In this document: in pieces, positions 50,307 through 62,206 of the stretch | Position numbering within the stretch: the stretch's first letter is position 1 | Layout of the letters: each line of letters begins with the position of its first letter | Origin: Pelargonium x hortorum | Taxonomy: Eukaryota > Streptophyta > Magnoliopsida > Geraniales > Geraniaceae | Direction of reading: 5' to 3' | Assembly: GCA_036897525.1 (NCBI GenBank) | Contig: JAYMTJ010000033.1 | Span: 1 to 64,000, forward strand | DNA length: 64,000 nt | The notes under the pieces: model-generated | What the model saw: only the letters and a program-made list of their open reading frames with translations | Databases searched by the model: none | Told to the model about the DNA's origin: nothing | Position numbers and translations under genes: made by a program

Positions 50307-52437
50307 TCAAATTTCTTCCGGTAAGCTCCCTTTTTAAGTTCGTGATCAAACCAAACCAGTTTCTTAGTACTTTTCCTAATTCAATACCCCAACTCCAGAA
50401 GAGTCTAATAAAGAATTGATCTACCTGTGTAGGAAAGGGCTAAATACGTATTCTTTTACCAGCATATCCTGAATCTTCCTGCCCGACCCTTAAAAACCAG
50501 ACCTCTTTTACTTGCAAAAAACCAGAATTTCTAAAAGGATCCCTTAACTAAGTTGGACGCACTTTTCTGAATATACCCCTTGGTAACTAGCAACATTTTC
50601 TTACCTAATTTATTAAGTGTTACTTTACTTACTCCTAAGCGGTATTGTAGGACTCCATAGCAATCTTCTAAATTCCCTAGAAAGGAGGTATCACAAAAAG
50701 TACAAACTATCTAATTTCCACTATTTGACTAGAATTTCTCTTCTCAACCCAAGGACAAGAATAAAGAACTCCTAGAATTTTCGTACTTTAACTTACACTT
50801 GTAAACAGGGGTGCCCCTAACTTAGTGATGATGATGAACCAGTCGACACAAACCCTTTACATTAGTTATTTTAGTTTCAAAAAGCCAGAGTCTCATTTGT
50901 AAATAAGCGTCTTTACCTCTCACATTGCTAGTGACTCGTCATGGAGAAGTATACCCTCTGTATTTACTTTTAGCTACTAACTTCTAGTTAATACCTAGAT
51001 GAAAAATTTCTTAACATATAACCAGTAACCTCTGTTTCACGAGACAGCCTTGTTTTTATCAAATTATCAAAGCGGGGTTCTTAATGATCCTAAGATTTTT
51101 GGAGTTCATAGACCATAAGAATACCTTATTAAGGTAAAGTAAAGAGAGATCTTACTAACATATCCAATGTTATTTACCAAATATTGGGTATAAAGAATTT
51201 GGAGTAGTTTTTGTCATCTTAAATAAATTAATTGCATCTTCGAAAGGTCTTGCTTTTAGTCCGTATATCTAAAAGGAGTTTGTAACTGTATGTAATATGA
51301 GTATTCCTGCTAAGTAGATAAAGGCTATATTCTATTTAAGTGGACTAAGGGCGCACCGTATCCTTGTAAGAATAGGAGAAGTCCGCTTAAAGTTTTATTT
51401 CGATTTAATATTTTTCTGCAAAAAAAGTATGTAAACAAATCCCAGGTAAGGCATTCTCACTAAAAGATTGGCTAGCTCTTACCTATTATACACCTTTATT
51501 AAGGAAGGTTCCGTGTTAACAATAGCTCTTTCCTTAGTTATTTCTTCAGGCAAGAGAGTCGCTTATATAATATATAGAAGAAATCGGCTGCTTAGTCTAA
51601 GTTAGTAATACTGTTTGTTCTCTTAATAAATAAGAAATCTCACTTCCACCTCTCTTTTCTTTTGTACAAATCAAACAGAAATTGGAATTCCTTGGTTCAA
51701 AAATGCTACCATTGCTAGGGGTTCATCTAGATAACTTCGAAAGCCGTGTCGATAGATAAAACAGGGCTGACTCAGACCAACTTCTATAAATATTACTTCG
51801 CACTTGAGGGTCACACCAAGTAAATAAGTTGGTTAGGATGATAGAAAGAATCCTGCTTTTTTTAGGAGTTCTCTTACACTAAAATTCGTTAGGGAGGGTA
51901 TTGGTGAATAAAGGTTATTAATGGTATCTCGTACTCAATTTCTGGTGCCTTTATGCAAAGGATCGTGTTATTGTTAGCGAATCTAAAAAGGGACATAAAC
52001 TATTAAGTCTTTATTTATTTATTCTTCTTTCGAGAGTTCCCTTTATCTGAACGCGCAGTAAAAAAAAAATAACAAGCTAAAACTCTACTACTTTATCCAT
52101 ATATCACACTGTATTTGAAGTAAAGTAAACACTGCTTCAGTCCGCTTAATCTAACACAAAGGTTCCCGTTTTAGGAATACCTGGTTAGGAAAAATTCTTT
52201 TATTAGAGTCAACTCACACTTAAGAGGAGTCGTCAACACTGAATGTTTTAAAAACTATAAGTATATGAGACACGAGTACACTTAAATAAAGTTCAAACAT
52301 AGAGTGTCGTATCGTATAAAAATAAAAACTGTTTTACCGGAGTCTTGATTCTATAAGTTGTCTAGGCTTTTTTCTTTCATAGATGCCGAATAAAATAAAT
52401 AATTAGAGTAGAAATTAAGGGGTTGATACGAGTATGC

Positions 52438-52455
52438 CTTAGACTACTTAGACTA
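52438..52455. repeat. 9-bp tandem duplication (CTTAGACTA x2)
   Basis: Two perfect adjacent copies. Confidence 0.8.
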
Positions 52456-53640
52456 TAAGTATAGAGTTTCCAAAAGGGTACGCAGCATAGGACATAGAAA
52501 GTCAAGGATTTATTTAAATCGAGAGAGAACTTTTTTCACATACCCCAAGCCTTACCTATTAAGGAAGCACTCCACAAATAAGCATTAAATAAGTAAACTA
52601 ATATGAATTTTATCTGGATCTAGTCAGTTTTTTAAGGAACCCGTGTATCAAATAAATGTTCTAAAATGGGGTCCTTTTTGTTACATACATTATACTATAT
52701 GGATCAAGATAGAGTGACTCCTATTATTTCAGGCAAGATATTTCCCTTTTAACTATGCCCGGCTACTTTCAATTTCAAGATAGGGGTCCCTTGAGTTTAG
52801 GTCTCGTCTCGTAAGTAAATGTTATTTTAGTATTGTCTATACTACATTATTATATTAAATTAAAATATATATTATATTCGTTTTTCAATGAGAATTCGTA
52901 AGGCCTCCAGATTTTGTATTGTATCACTGGGTTAGGGTTTGAGTCTATAACTGGATAATGGAAGATATTAGATCTTATACTCTTTTAGAGACTTTTAGAG
53001 AGGGGTTTCCTATTTTAAGAGTGTCTTGACTTAGTATTCTAAAGCTCTTTTCCTGTATTGGTTTTATACTCAGTGTATTTCTGCCTATACTGAAAACTTA
53101 GAAATAGAAAATGTAGCAGAAGAAGATTCTCTTTAATTACCCAAGAAAAGCATTCAGGAAATATGTTAGCGGGTGGGGAAGACTCGAAATTTAATAAGTT
53201 TTTTTCTGAACAGGGCTTTCAAACATTAACAAGTGAACAAAGAAGTTACTAAACCGCAAGCGCTATCCCTCATGTAGAAACAGGTTATTACGAGCTTTTT
53301 AAGAAAAATACATAATGTCTTTTTTTACTGGATTTTCTAGGAAATCGCAGGAATATTTAGTCTTTTATAGGCCCGTACTTATTCCAGCGGTAAGGTAAGC
53401 TCAGAGTATTCTTTTGTATTTATTAGGCATGTTCTTTAGTACTTCTATGATTCTCTCCTTTTAACATTATCATGCAATATTTCTAGATATAATATAGTTA
53501 AGTTACAATTCCTTCTGAGTTTAATCTGGACTAAACTAAATTAGCATCTTATATAATTAATAAGTCTCTCTAGTCTAGGACAGGACCTTTACTACTTTAT
53601 TTAGGTTAGGAGCAGTTAATATAGTTTTTAGGTATTTAGG

Positions 53641-53670
53641 GCAGGTAATAAAATGGCAGGTAATAAAATG
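53641..53670. repeat. 15-bp tandem duplication
   Basis: The longest tandem duplication I found in the window: GCAGGTAATAAAATG twice without a mismatch. Confidence 0.9.
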
Positions 53671-53789
53671 ATAAGTATAAGGGAGCATTCATAAGCAAGG
53701 GAGGCCCTTATTGAATTGATAATATTTATATGAATCTAGAGAAGGGAGGTTCAACTAAGCAGTACCTAATTTAATGGAATTCCCGAACT

Positions 53790-53808
53790 TATAGTATAGT
53801 ATAGTATA
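53790..53808. repeat. pentanucleotide repeat (TATAG)n
   Basis: Three units plus TATA. It is the reverse complement of the pentamer at 6042-6060. Confidence 0.8.
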
Positions 53809-53825
53809 CTTTGGTGCTGTAGAAT

Positions 53826-53841
53826 ACTTATAGACTTATAG
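53826..53841. repeat. 8-bp tandem duplication (ACTTATAG x2)
   Basis: Two perfect adjacent copies, 18 bp after the pentamer repeat. Confidence 0.8.
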
Positions 53842-55039
53842 ATTGAACTTCTTGTTTTATGCGCCCATTGCTACTGAAAAATCTCCCTATATCCCGCTTG
53901 ACCTAAGGAAACTCATATATGTACTAACTACTTGTGTAGAGGGCCCCTTCTCAGGTTATCGTATCCATATATTGCGACTCCCTTCTACATAACTTGTAGA
54001 GGATCTTTTAACTTCAAAATATATAAGCATCAACTTTAACTCAGGCTTCCACTTTAGAGAGAGTTTACAGATAGATACCTACCCTATGCATTTGTACTTC
54101 TTTGATTTCCAAGGACTTAATTAATATATTATTAAAATGCTTGTTACTCTATATTTGGTACTTAATAAATAGGCCTTTATGGTTTTCCTTAGACTTAAAA
54201 GGATCCAAAGATGGAGCTCTTTTAGATAAGTAGTTAGGCGTATTGTACTATAGAAAAATGTTCGGTTTAGAACTTTAAAGCCTGCTTAATTAATCTAATC
54301 TTTTGTAAAAAACTGTTCGAATATCGTAACAACTTTGAAGGGGCGAGTAGATCCAGTCAAAGTCAATATTGCTTAAAAAGGAAGTCCTCCAAAAGTTTGA
54401 CAAGATTTTACGATATTGAGTTTGTATCAAGGCAAGTTATAGACTAGAGCTTTGTACTTAGCCGATTAATTAGAAAAAAACTCCGGGTGCAGGCTAGCAT
54501 TTATTAACCTTTCCTTTTTTTAATCAAATTGAAGGGCTATATTGAGCTCCTCGACTCACGAAGGGTTGCTTCATGATATTGAGGAATTGTGAAAGCTAGG
54601 CTCATTTGATCCTCCTCGAGTTTCTCCTCCTTTTATACCGGATAAGGTCCTGCTTTTCTTAAAAAAAAAAGACTCTGATTTTCTTTACATCTTAAAGTGG
54701 GGTGCCCCCTCTAATAAAATACAGGAATCGAAAAGGACTTACCGACCTGCCTTTTCCCTTTTCTAATCTCCTATTTTGTACTCTTTAACAGGACTATAAT
54801 AGGGGTCCAAAAGTACGTAAGACAAGTGACTCTTTTTTTTAGCTCTCTACTGAAAAGAAGCCAAGATCCCCCTTTGTTTGAAATCAATTCAAAGGCTGTT
54901 TTCGTTCACTATCATCTAGTGTTTGGCGTAGTCTTATGTACTCTTCCGTTTCCGTTTCTTAAATTTAAGGCAGGTTTTACTATATTTTTTGACTATCCCT
55001 GTAAGATACTAAAACCAAGTAGAACAAGAGTCAAAAACC

Positions 55040-55300
55040 CCCATTTTCAATAGACCTAAACCCGAATATCCAATTAGTACTAGACTCTTCTAAAGCCTTA
55101 AACTTACACTTCCTAAATACCCACTTAAACTGAAAATTCTGGAATAAAGCCAATAATAAAAAAGCTAAAATAACAAGTCCGTATTCATATTTGAATGAAA
55201 GGGGCTATACTCTAAATTCTTTCGTTGCCAGTTCGGGTTCCTTGTGTAAGGGTTGGGGGATACCCCGGGCTGCTTTTGGAGTTGATATTCCCTATATAAT
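55040..55300 (+). repeat. diverged dispersed repeat, copy B
   Basis: Matches the repeat at 4987-5260 in three colinear blocks: TAAACCCGAAT (about 55057), AAAGCTAAAATAACAAGTCC then GTATTCAT (about 55161), and GCTTTTGGAGTTGATATT (about 55272). Block spacing is 104 and 111 bp here against 77 and 108 bp in copy A. No long open frame crosses this copy. Confidence 0.4.
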
Positions 55301-56550
55301 TTTCCTTATTTGAATTCTGCCTACTTTTCTAATTAGAGTCTACCCGGTAAAAAAAAGAAGACTTACCTAAAACTATTTAGTTTCAGTTAGAAAATGACTC
55401 CGCACTTTATACTGGACTTAAAATGCATATAGATACAATTAAAAAAAAGGTATTTATCCCGCGCTGAAGCTTTATAATAGAAACCCCTGAGTAAGAGATG
55501 CCCTATTTTTTCTAGAGACTCTCTCTGCCGGGTTTAAAAAACTTGGAGTTCTAAAGCATACGGAATTCAATTCCTATAAGAAAACTTTTTGCTTTTTAGC
55601 GCCTTGCTTGTTTAGGGTTAGGGCGAGCAATTAGGTTTTGCGTAATTAATAAGAGATTATCAAGTATCCAGAATTTTATAAGGGAATTGTATAGTAGTCT
55701 ACATAGCATTACTCAGTTGTTAGGGTTTGTTTTAGGGCCCCTCAATACGAAGAAATAAGAGTATATCCGACCCGGAATTCTTTGAAACACCAAAATATAG
55801 GGATTGCTTAGTTTTTTTAGCCCATATATGATATGAATCGTTTTTTTACTCTTTTTTTTGAATACCGAGAGCCCGGCAGTAATATAAATTTAACCCAAGC
55901 GGTAAAATACAAGTCCTTAAATAAGGGGTTTCCTCTGTATCCTGTTTAAGTAAGTAGAATCCTTCATTTTTTTGCGTTTAAGGGAAACCCAGTTAAAGTA
56001 CTGCAAAAGTCTTTCCATATCTATTAGGAGCCTTTTACTCGAGTTATTCTTTGAACTTATAAGGAATCTCATACAAAAGCCCCAAGATTAAAGAATACGT
56101 TCTGCATTCACTAAAAACTACAATAGTCTAAAGATGAAGTAGAGTACTAAGAATTTGGAATCATAAAAGCAGGTCCCTGATTTACTCTTTTAGGTAACTC
56201 TGACCGGAACTACTTGTGTATAAAATGAAATATGCTATGATATTACTATATTTATTTCGCAAACTTTACGCAGGGGCGTGCCCTAGGTAGGGTTCTAATA
56301 TCTATGTCAAAAAAGACTAGGAGCTCCCTTTCTAATCTACCGAATCCCAAAGAAGTAGAAGCAAGTTTTACCCGCTTAGAGTTAAAAAGATAAGGAGTTC
56401 CTTAAAAGTCCGGATATTTCCTTTCATTTTTTTAATAAGGGGTTCTTCTGAACATCTATGTTTTGGACTGATAAATAAGGAATATTACTAGATCTAAAAC
56501 CTTACTTATTTATAGCTATAGGTGTTTCCTATTCCAGTTCTTTATAGTTG

Positions 56551-58660
56551 GAAAGGATAGATAGTACTTGTCGGAATATTCCTCTTGCCTTTATGTCCTT
56601 ATCATTAAATGAGGGTAGAACTTTAATCAATAATGAGTATATCAATCTACCTATGATCTCTCCACCTCTAAACTGGAGTTGTAGGTGAAATCGCTCAGAC
56701 AATCTCAGATCTAACTGGTGGTTATTTAACTACGTCTTCTTTAGACATCTCTGGGAGATTTAGACAGACTCCTGTTTAAACTACGATAATTTCCATATTA
56801 GCTTTGATGGTCAGAGTGAAGCTGGCTCCGTTATGAATCACCTCCAAAGGGTGAAGTTTCGCATAAATACTACCATGCTTCAATTCATCAAAGAAAGCGA
56901 GGTTTACTTAGTCGATGAGACTGGGTTCTTAATGCCTAAATATCTCGCTTCGTTGAATGTGAGCCGTCTCAGTCAAGAGATCCTTGCTTTTCGTTCATCC
57001 ATTCTCACTCTTTTCGGGGGTTGTCATCGAGCTTTTCTTGAAGATCGTTCAAAGAGCCCGATTCGAACAATTGGTATTAACGCTCGCAGAAGCTTACGAT
57101 GGCTTTGATCTCTACCTTCCAACATTTCTAGATTTTCGAGGTAGAATTGACAGGTCAGGGATTTTAAGTTTTCATGAGCGCGATCTAGTCAGAAGTCTTC
57201 TTCTCTTTGCGACACCTAAGGAACAAAAGAAGGCGACAAAGTCGGTTCTGGATCCTGAACTCTTGAAACAATCTTTCCTAGACTGAGTACTTCCACAGCT
57301 TTCCATTTCAGAAAATTCCTTCGTAAAGCGGACGCTCTGAATTGGTTTACTCAAAATCAAAATAAAGAGCATGCTGCACCCTTTCCAAAGTCTATCGGGC
57401 TCCCTCTCAATCTTCAAGGCTGAGCATGGTTCCAAGACTGAAGATCACATGCACCTCTTTGGTCATCCTGTGTCTCAAGATGCTTCCGCCAGCGCTTACC
57501 AAATAATGGCTTATTTCTTATTAGATCTGACTCTTGCTGAGAGAACGAATTTATTACCCTCTGTCTCCGAAAGTGATCCCCTGATTCTGGACCTATACCT
57601 GTCTATCTTGGGCGAACTTCTCCCCTTTCTTCAACAAACGTTAGAGAGTAGTCTCTACGATAGACTCCACACTCGGATAGATCGTCAAGTGGTCAAATCG
57701 ATCTATATGCCCTTATTATATAGTCAAACCATCCATACAACACTCCAATCTTTCTATCTTCAGTTCGGTGGTGTGATTCGTTATTCTGAATGTGCAGAAG
57801 TTGTGAAATGCTGTTTCAAGGGAAGTCAAATATTCTAAGATGCATACCCTCATTCAATTGCTTAACAATATAGGGTGGTTAGTCGCTTCTCTTACTAGAC
57901 CCGTCAAATATACCGCCAAGCATTACAAGACTTATCAGAATTCTAAGGAGATTACTAGCATACGAATATCCGTGTCTGATTCGAAACAGAAAAAACTAAG
58001 AAGGGCTTCGATGAGAATCCATACTCAAAAGAACGATATCGCCAAGACTGCTAATGCCACGTTCGTGAATTTTATACACCAAAACAAAAAGACGCTGGCA
58101 TAGCCATGAGTCTCGTGAAAGACTTTTCTGAAATGCATGTCAATGCTCCTATCTATACGATTCACGACTGTTTTCTCACAACCGCTGCTTATTCTAAAGA
58201 CTTACCTGATCTTTATACGAAAGCATTTTCTGACATGGGTCCCCCTCTCCTTATTATCAACCAATTTCTTTATGATAATCTAATCGTCCACGCTAAGAAC
58301 TTTCAAGATAGAAGCTGTGAGGATGTGGAGAGTCTGATCCATTCCAAGATCTCAGAGCAAGATCTCCAAATTTGGATGTGATACCTGAGGGAGTAAGTAG
58401 GAGCAAAAGAAAGGCCTTCCAAACTAAAATCAAAGCAGTCCTTGCTAACTATGAAGCTTACGTCAATGATACGATACATGACTTCAACTCAGAGCTCACA
58501 GATATGGATCCTGATCCAATCTTATTTCAGAGACATCTCCAAAAGTGGGAAGCTTTCAAAGGCCGCTTGCTCGGTGTGAGGTCACCCGTAATCAAGGGTA
58601 ATGTATCGATTCATTATTATAGCACCATGTCAAACTTGAGAAGGTCTTCCAATTCTGGGA
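56551..58660 (+). pseudogene. phage-type (T7-like) RNA polymerase of mitochondrial linear plasmid, broken
   Basis: The intact family is a single-subunit DNA-directed RNA polymerase that transcribes linear plasmids inside plant mitochondria. The motifs fall in family order. LPMISPPLNW and GGYLTTSS lie at 56650-56745. DETGFLMPKY is near 56910. FLDFRGRIDRSGIL, followed by FHERDL, begins near 57126. Motif A, QDASASAYQIMAYF, carries its catalytic Asp at 57479. Motif B, RQVVKSIYMPLLYSQT, has its Lys at 57695, with Ser where Gly usually follows Tyr. Motif C, IYTIHDCFLTT, has its His-Asp at 58163-58168. GPPLLIINQF follows. The N-terminal part of the family is absent upstream of about 56550, and the rest is split over all three plus-strand frames by about half a dozen breaks, so no polymerase is made. 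GC (about 40-48% on sampled lines) is well above the flanks, as expected for a younger insertion. No plasmid terminal inverted repeat, DNA polymerase or capsid gene is seen beside it. Confidence 0.85.
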
Positions 58661-58663
58661 TGC

Positions 58664-58885
58664 TTGCTTGGGTGTGCTAATAGTGGAAAAGGTGCTATCT
58701 TCAACCTATCTTTCGTTCAGAAAAGAGCTTACTCCTCTTCTCCTAACTACATCGAGTCTGTGCTGGGTTATTCCTATTCTAATTATACAAGGGAAGGGGA
58801 CTTCCAAGATCTATTAAGGTTCTACCTCATAACTTGTACTTCATTATTCTTATACTTCTATCTTTTTTTTCAAAGAAGCTACTAG
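58664..58885 (+). other. unrecognised open frame following the plasmid relic
   Basis: A 73-codon frame begins as the polymerase relic ends. It carries FVQKRAYSSSPNYIESVLG, then a hydrophobic, Tyr/Phe-rich tail that runs into AT-rich DNA. The composition of its first half resembles the relic, so it probably marks the right-hand end of the plasmid-derived segment at about 58800. I do not recognise the sequence. Confidence 0.3.
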
Positions 58886-59204
58886 GATTCCAACTTGTTT
58901 GAAGAAGTCATTAGCAACATTTTAACTACTAGGGTAGTTTGTATACCTGTAACTTAAGAGAAAAGTTAACTAACATATATATTGGAAAATTCCTAAAAAG
59001 GAGCATATCCGGTAATCCTAATTTCTGGGTTTTCAATTCTTAAAGTTAAGAGTCTTTCCAAGTAATAAATAGAATGGAAGTCTGTTATTTTTGGGGTCTT
59101 TAGAGTGTAAGGTGGTCTATACTAGTACTATAATGATGACTTAACCTCCTGAGTTTTGACTCGGTAAGTAAGAATGATTGACTCCTAATCAAGGTTAGTA
59201 TCCT

Positions 59205-59218
59205 CTTTATCGATAAAG
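59205..59218. repeat. perfect palindrome CTTTATCGATAAAG
   Basis: Perfect 14-bp palindrome, 8 bp from a longer one. Confidence 0.85.
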
Positions 59219-59226
59219 GCATAGGA

Positions 59227-59246
59227 CATAAGGAATATTCCTTATG
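59227..59246. repeat. perfect 20-bp palindrome
   Basis: CATAAGGAATATTCCTTATG, a perfect palindrome whose core AAGGAA/TTCCTT matches the AAGG/CCTT micro-motifs. It lies about 400 bp beyond the plasmid relic. Confidence 0.9.
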
Positions 59247-62190
59247 ACAAGTACTATAAAAAAAACTATAGAATACAAGACTTTTTCCTAGCTATAGTAA
59301 CAAGAGTATAGCTGCTTTGATTAAGTACCAGGTATCCTCCTTAAGAAGACTGGTATAATAGTTCTCGCAGAAAGGTCTAGCACCATAGGGGCATAGGTAT
59401 TGGGCCAGGGTATTCCGGGGAATATGAGTAAGCATTTTTTCAGGTCTAAGGTACTTTCCTCATTTAATGATAAGCACAAATTAAGACAAGAGGAATTTCT
59501 CCTTACAAGGTATTTAGTTCCTTTAACTTTAAGCAAGTTAATCTCATTGATATTTGGTAAGTCTTTCTCATTTAAGGGAGTTGCTTTCATGCTTTTAGGT
59601 TAGGATCCTGAGATAATTCTAAAAACAAGGTTTCTGGGCTTTGAGGCAAGTTAAGTATGTATAGATTTTAGGAAATAAGAAATTCAGGTTCTGGGTATTT
59701 AAGAAAACGGTTTTTTAAGATAAGAGTCACAGAAGTTCACAACAAGTCTTTAATTTAAGGTTCTGGTTTTCATTTTTCTAGATAGTCAATATTTTTGAGT
59801 GATACTGAGTACCTAAATTGGTAATATACTATACAGTAAGAATTTATATAAACTTCAGAAGCCAAAACCAGTTATTCAATTCAATTACCCAAAACAAAAT
59901 AGGTCTTATGATTTATTACACAAGCCCTCGCGAAATGCAATTAACCCTGGAGAGTCCCTGTCCTTATCCAAAATATGGGAGTGACAAATGACGTATCTCT
60001 TAGAGGGTTCCTTATAAACAGATATACTCTAACTAAAAGTAATAAAACTTCAGTAGTTTATACCTATGCGCTCATCAAAGTTTTGGTAGAAGTCCCCACA
60101 AAGTATAAAAAAGTAAAAGATGAGTAATAAACAGAAATTCCTTATCAGATAGAAAAGTCCAGTATCTTCGTCAATTGAAGTTTAGCTTTCATACCCCTTA
60201 ATTAAGGAGCTGCTATTATTAGTTTGACAACAAACAAAAGCGGTGTATTATGGTATTCTTACTAAAATCCTATATTTATTTAACTTGAACCCATGGTATT
60301 TACTTGTATGTATTTTAGGAATTTTATAAGATACCGTCGAAGAATTAAGAATACAGGAGCTTTTACTAAACAATTGCACTTTTTTTCCGGGCCGAGAATA
60401 TTTTTAAGCTCGTTTTATAGAGTCATTTTATTAGATTAAGCTTATTGAGGAGACCCATATGTAAGTGGTTTTGGTCCAGAAAACCCGTTCTAAAATAAAG
60501 CTATTTAGTACCCAAAATGAGTTGCTATTCCCGCTTCTGCCTAGGAAAAGCGATACCCCTGTTATACGTGCAAGGAGTTTTCGAAACGTACCGTCACTCG
60601 AGAAAGGAAAATAAGTAAACGGAAATCTAATTTATCAATCTGATTATCGGATTTATTAAAAAGTAGCACCTATAGCCTAACCCTTTCTTGTTATATGAAA
60701 CTGGATTGTATGGGCATGTAAGTAGTACTAAGTCACGGGGTTTTGCTGCGAAGGCATATTCCACTCTAAATCTAAGTAGAACGTTAAGAACCTTAACTCA
60801 ACCAAATTTCGAATTCCGGTAAGAGAAATTTCTAGGAACTCTATTCGCATTAGTAAGGAAACCTTCAGGGGCATCTAATTCAAAACAAGAAAAAAATCCT
60901 TTCAGACGTAGCTAGTTTTTTATAAGGAGTCCCCAAAAAAAGGGGTTCATTAAAATGAAAAAGGACTTTCATATGATTAAAACTAAAAGGTGGATCCCTA
61001 CAATCTCAGACCTTGATGAGCCATTCTTTAATCGACTAGTTTGTTTGAGTTCGTACCTCTTTTTGTGAATTGCTATTTCTAAAAAGAGCTGCAAAGAAAG
61101 GCCCTAATACAGAAAAAACTTAAGTATAATAAGAGAATCCTACGATGCTAGGCAGAGCTAAAAATTTAATAAATGCCTCGAGATTGGAGAAGAGTTTTAT
61201 TAAAAATAAAAGAAAGAATATAGGGGCACACTTGTGAGTGAAATACTGCGTGCGAAACTCCTACAACATTCTGGGATTCTAATAAAAAGATAACTACACA
61301 TAGACCAAAACCTTTATTGGTTTTTTTTTTACAAAGACTTTTCTGCCCTAGCCACTACTTAATGAATCTCGAGTATGTAATGCCTAAGTTACAAGGTCTC
61401 ACAGTAAATCGTTTTACATGCTATTAAGCTCTTTTCAATATTTATAAATATGCATTTCTGGTATAAGATGGGCTTTAGGTGCAAAGGAATTCCTTACTGA
61501 CAAGCGAACCCGGGGAATCCAAGGTAGAAGTAACCTTCTTGAAAAAAGACTATTACAAACAAAAGCCGCTAAGTATAGCCCAAATCTCTGTTTTAATTTC
61601 ATAATTGGAAGAAAGAATCTCTTTATTTGTGTACAAGCCTGCAATACTAGAATCACTAATTAAATAGAGAAATCTTAAAAGAAAATGTATCTAATCTTTA
61701 TTATCATATTTCCTACTCAAAACGAATAGAAACCACCTTGCACTTGCAAGAACAGGATACATAATACTAGCACTTATATTAAAGAACTCTTCTACAAGGA
61801 TCATTGGATTTTAACCACCGGCAGCTCCGTAAATTAATACGTGTTGTAGTTTCACTGAAATATAAAGTTCCTCAATAAGATTCGGCTGTTGCTCCGTTAG
61901 GTACAGATTTTTTTAATATTAAAAATAGAATATTGAAAGATTTCATAAATAGGACAAAGTTGTGAGTATGAGTATTGGTATTTTATTAACAAAAACTTTC
62001 TGGCGGTTGCGGTAAGTTCTTCTCAGGTGTATCCATTCTCGATAATAGTAACTAATCATTTAAGACCTATTATACGACTATCCTTTGTAACTAGTCAAGT
62101 CAAAATGAGTTTGACCCTTTCATACCGGTTAGAGGAGATAAAAGTTTATACATGAACTCCTTATTGATAAGTCACGGAGTCTTGCAGCGA

Positions 62191-62206
62191 TAAATAAATA
62201 AATAAA
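62191..62206. repeat. (TAAA)4 microsatellite
   Basis: Four perfect units. Confidence 0.85.

Larger units (their letters stand above)
49230..56545. other. AT-rich non-coding spacer
   Basis: No gene recognised. The longest frame is 92 codons (49555-49833 plus), basic and without known motifs; a 75-codon frame lies at 54826-55053. Short duplications occur at 50291-50306, 52438-52455, 53641-53670 and 53826-53841. The second copy of a dispersed repeat lies at 55040-55300, about 1.25 kb before the plasmid relic. Confidence 0.5.

Noticed and set aside
56551-58660. Functional RNA polymerase gene or a nuclear RpoT copy
   Set aside because: The frame is broken several times and the N-terminal part is missing. 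The motif wording fits plasmid polymerases as I know them better than nuclear RpoT.
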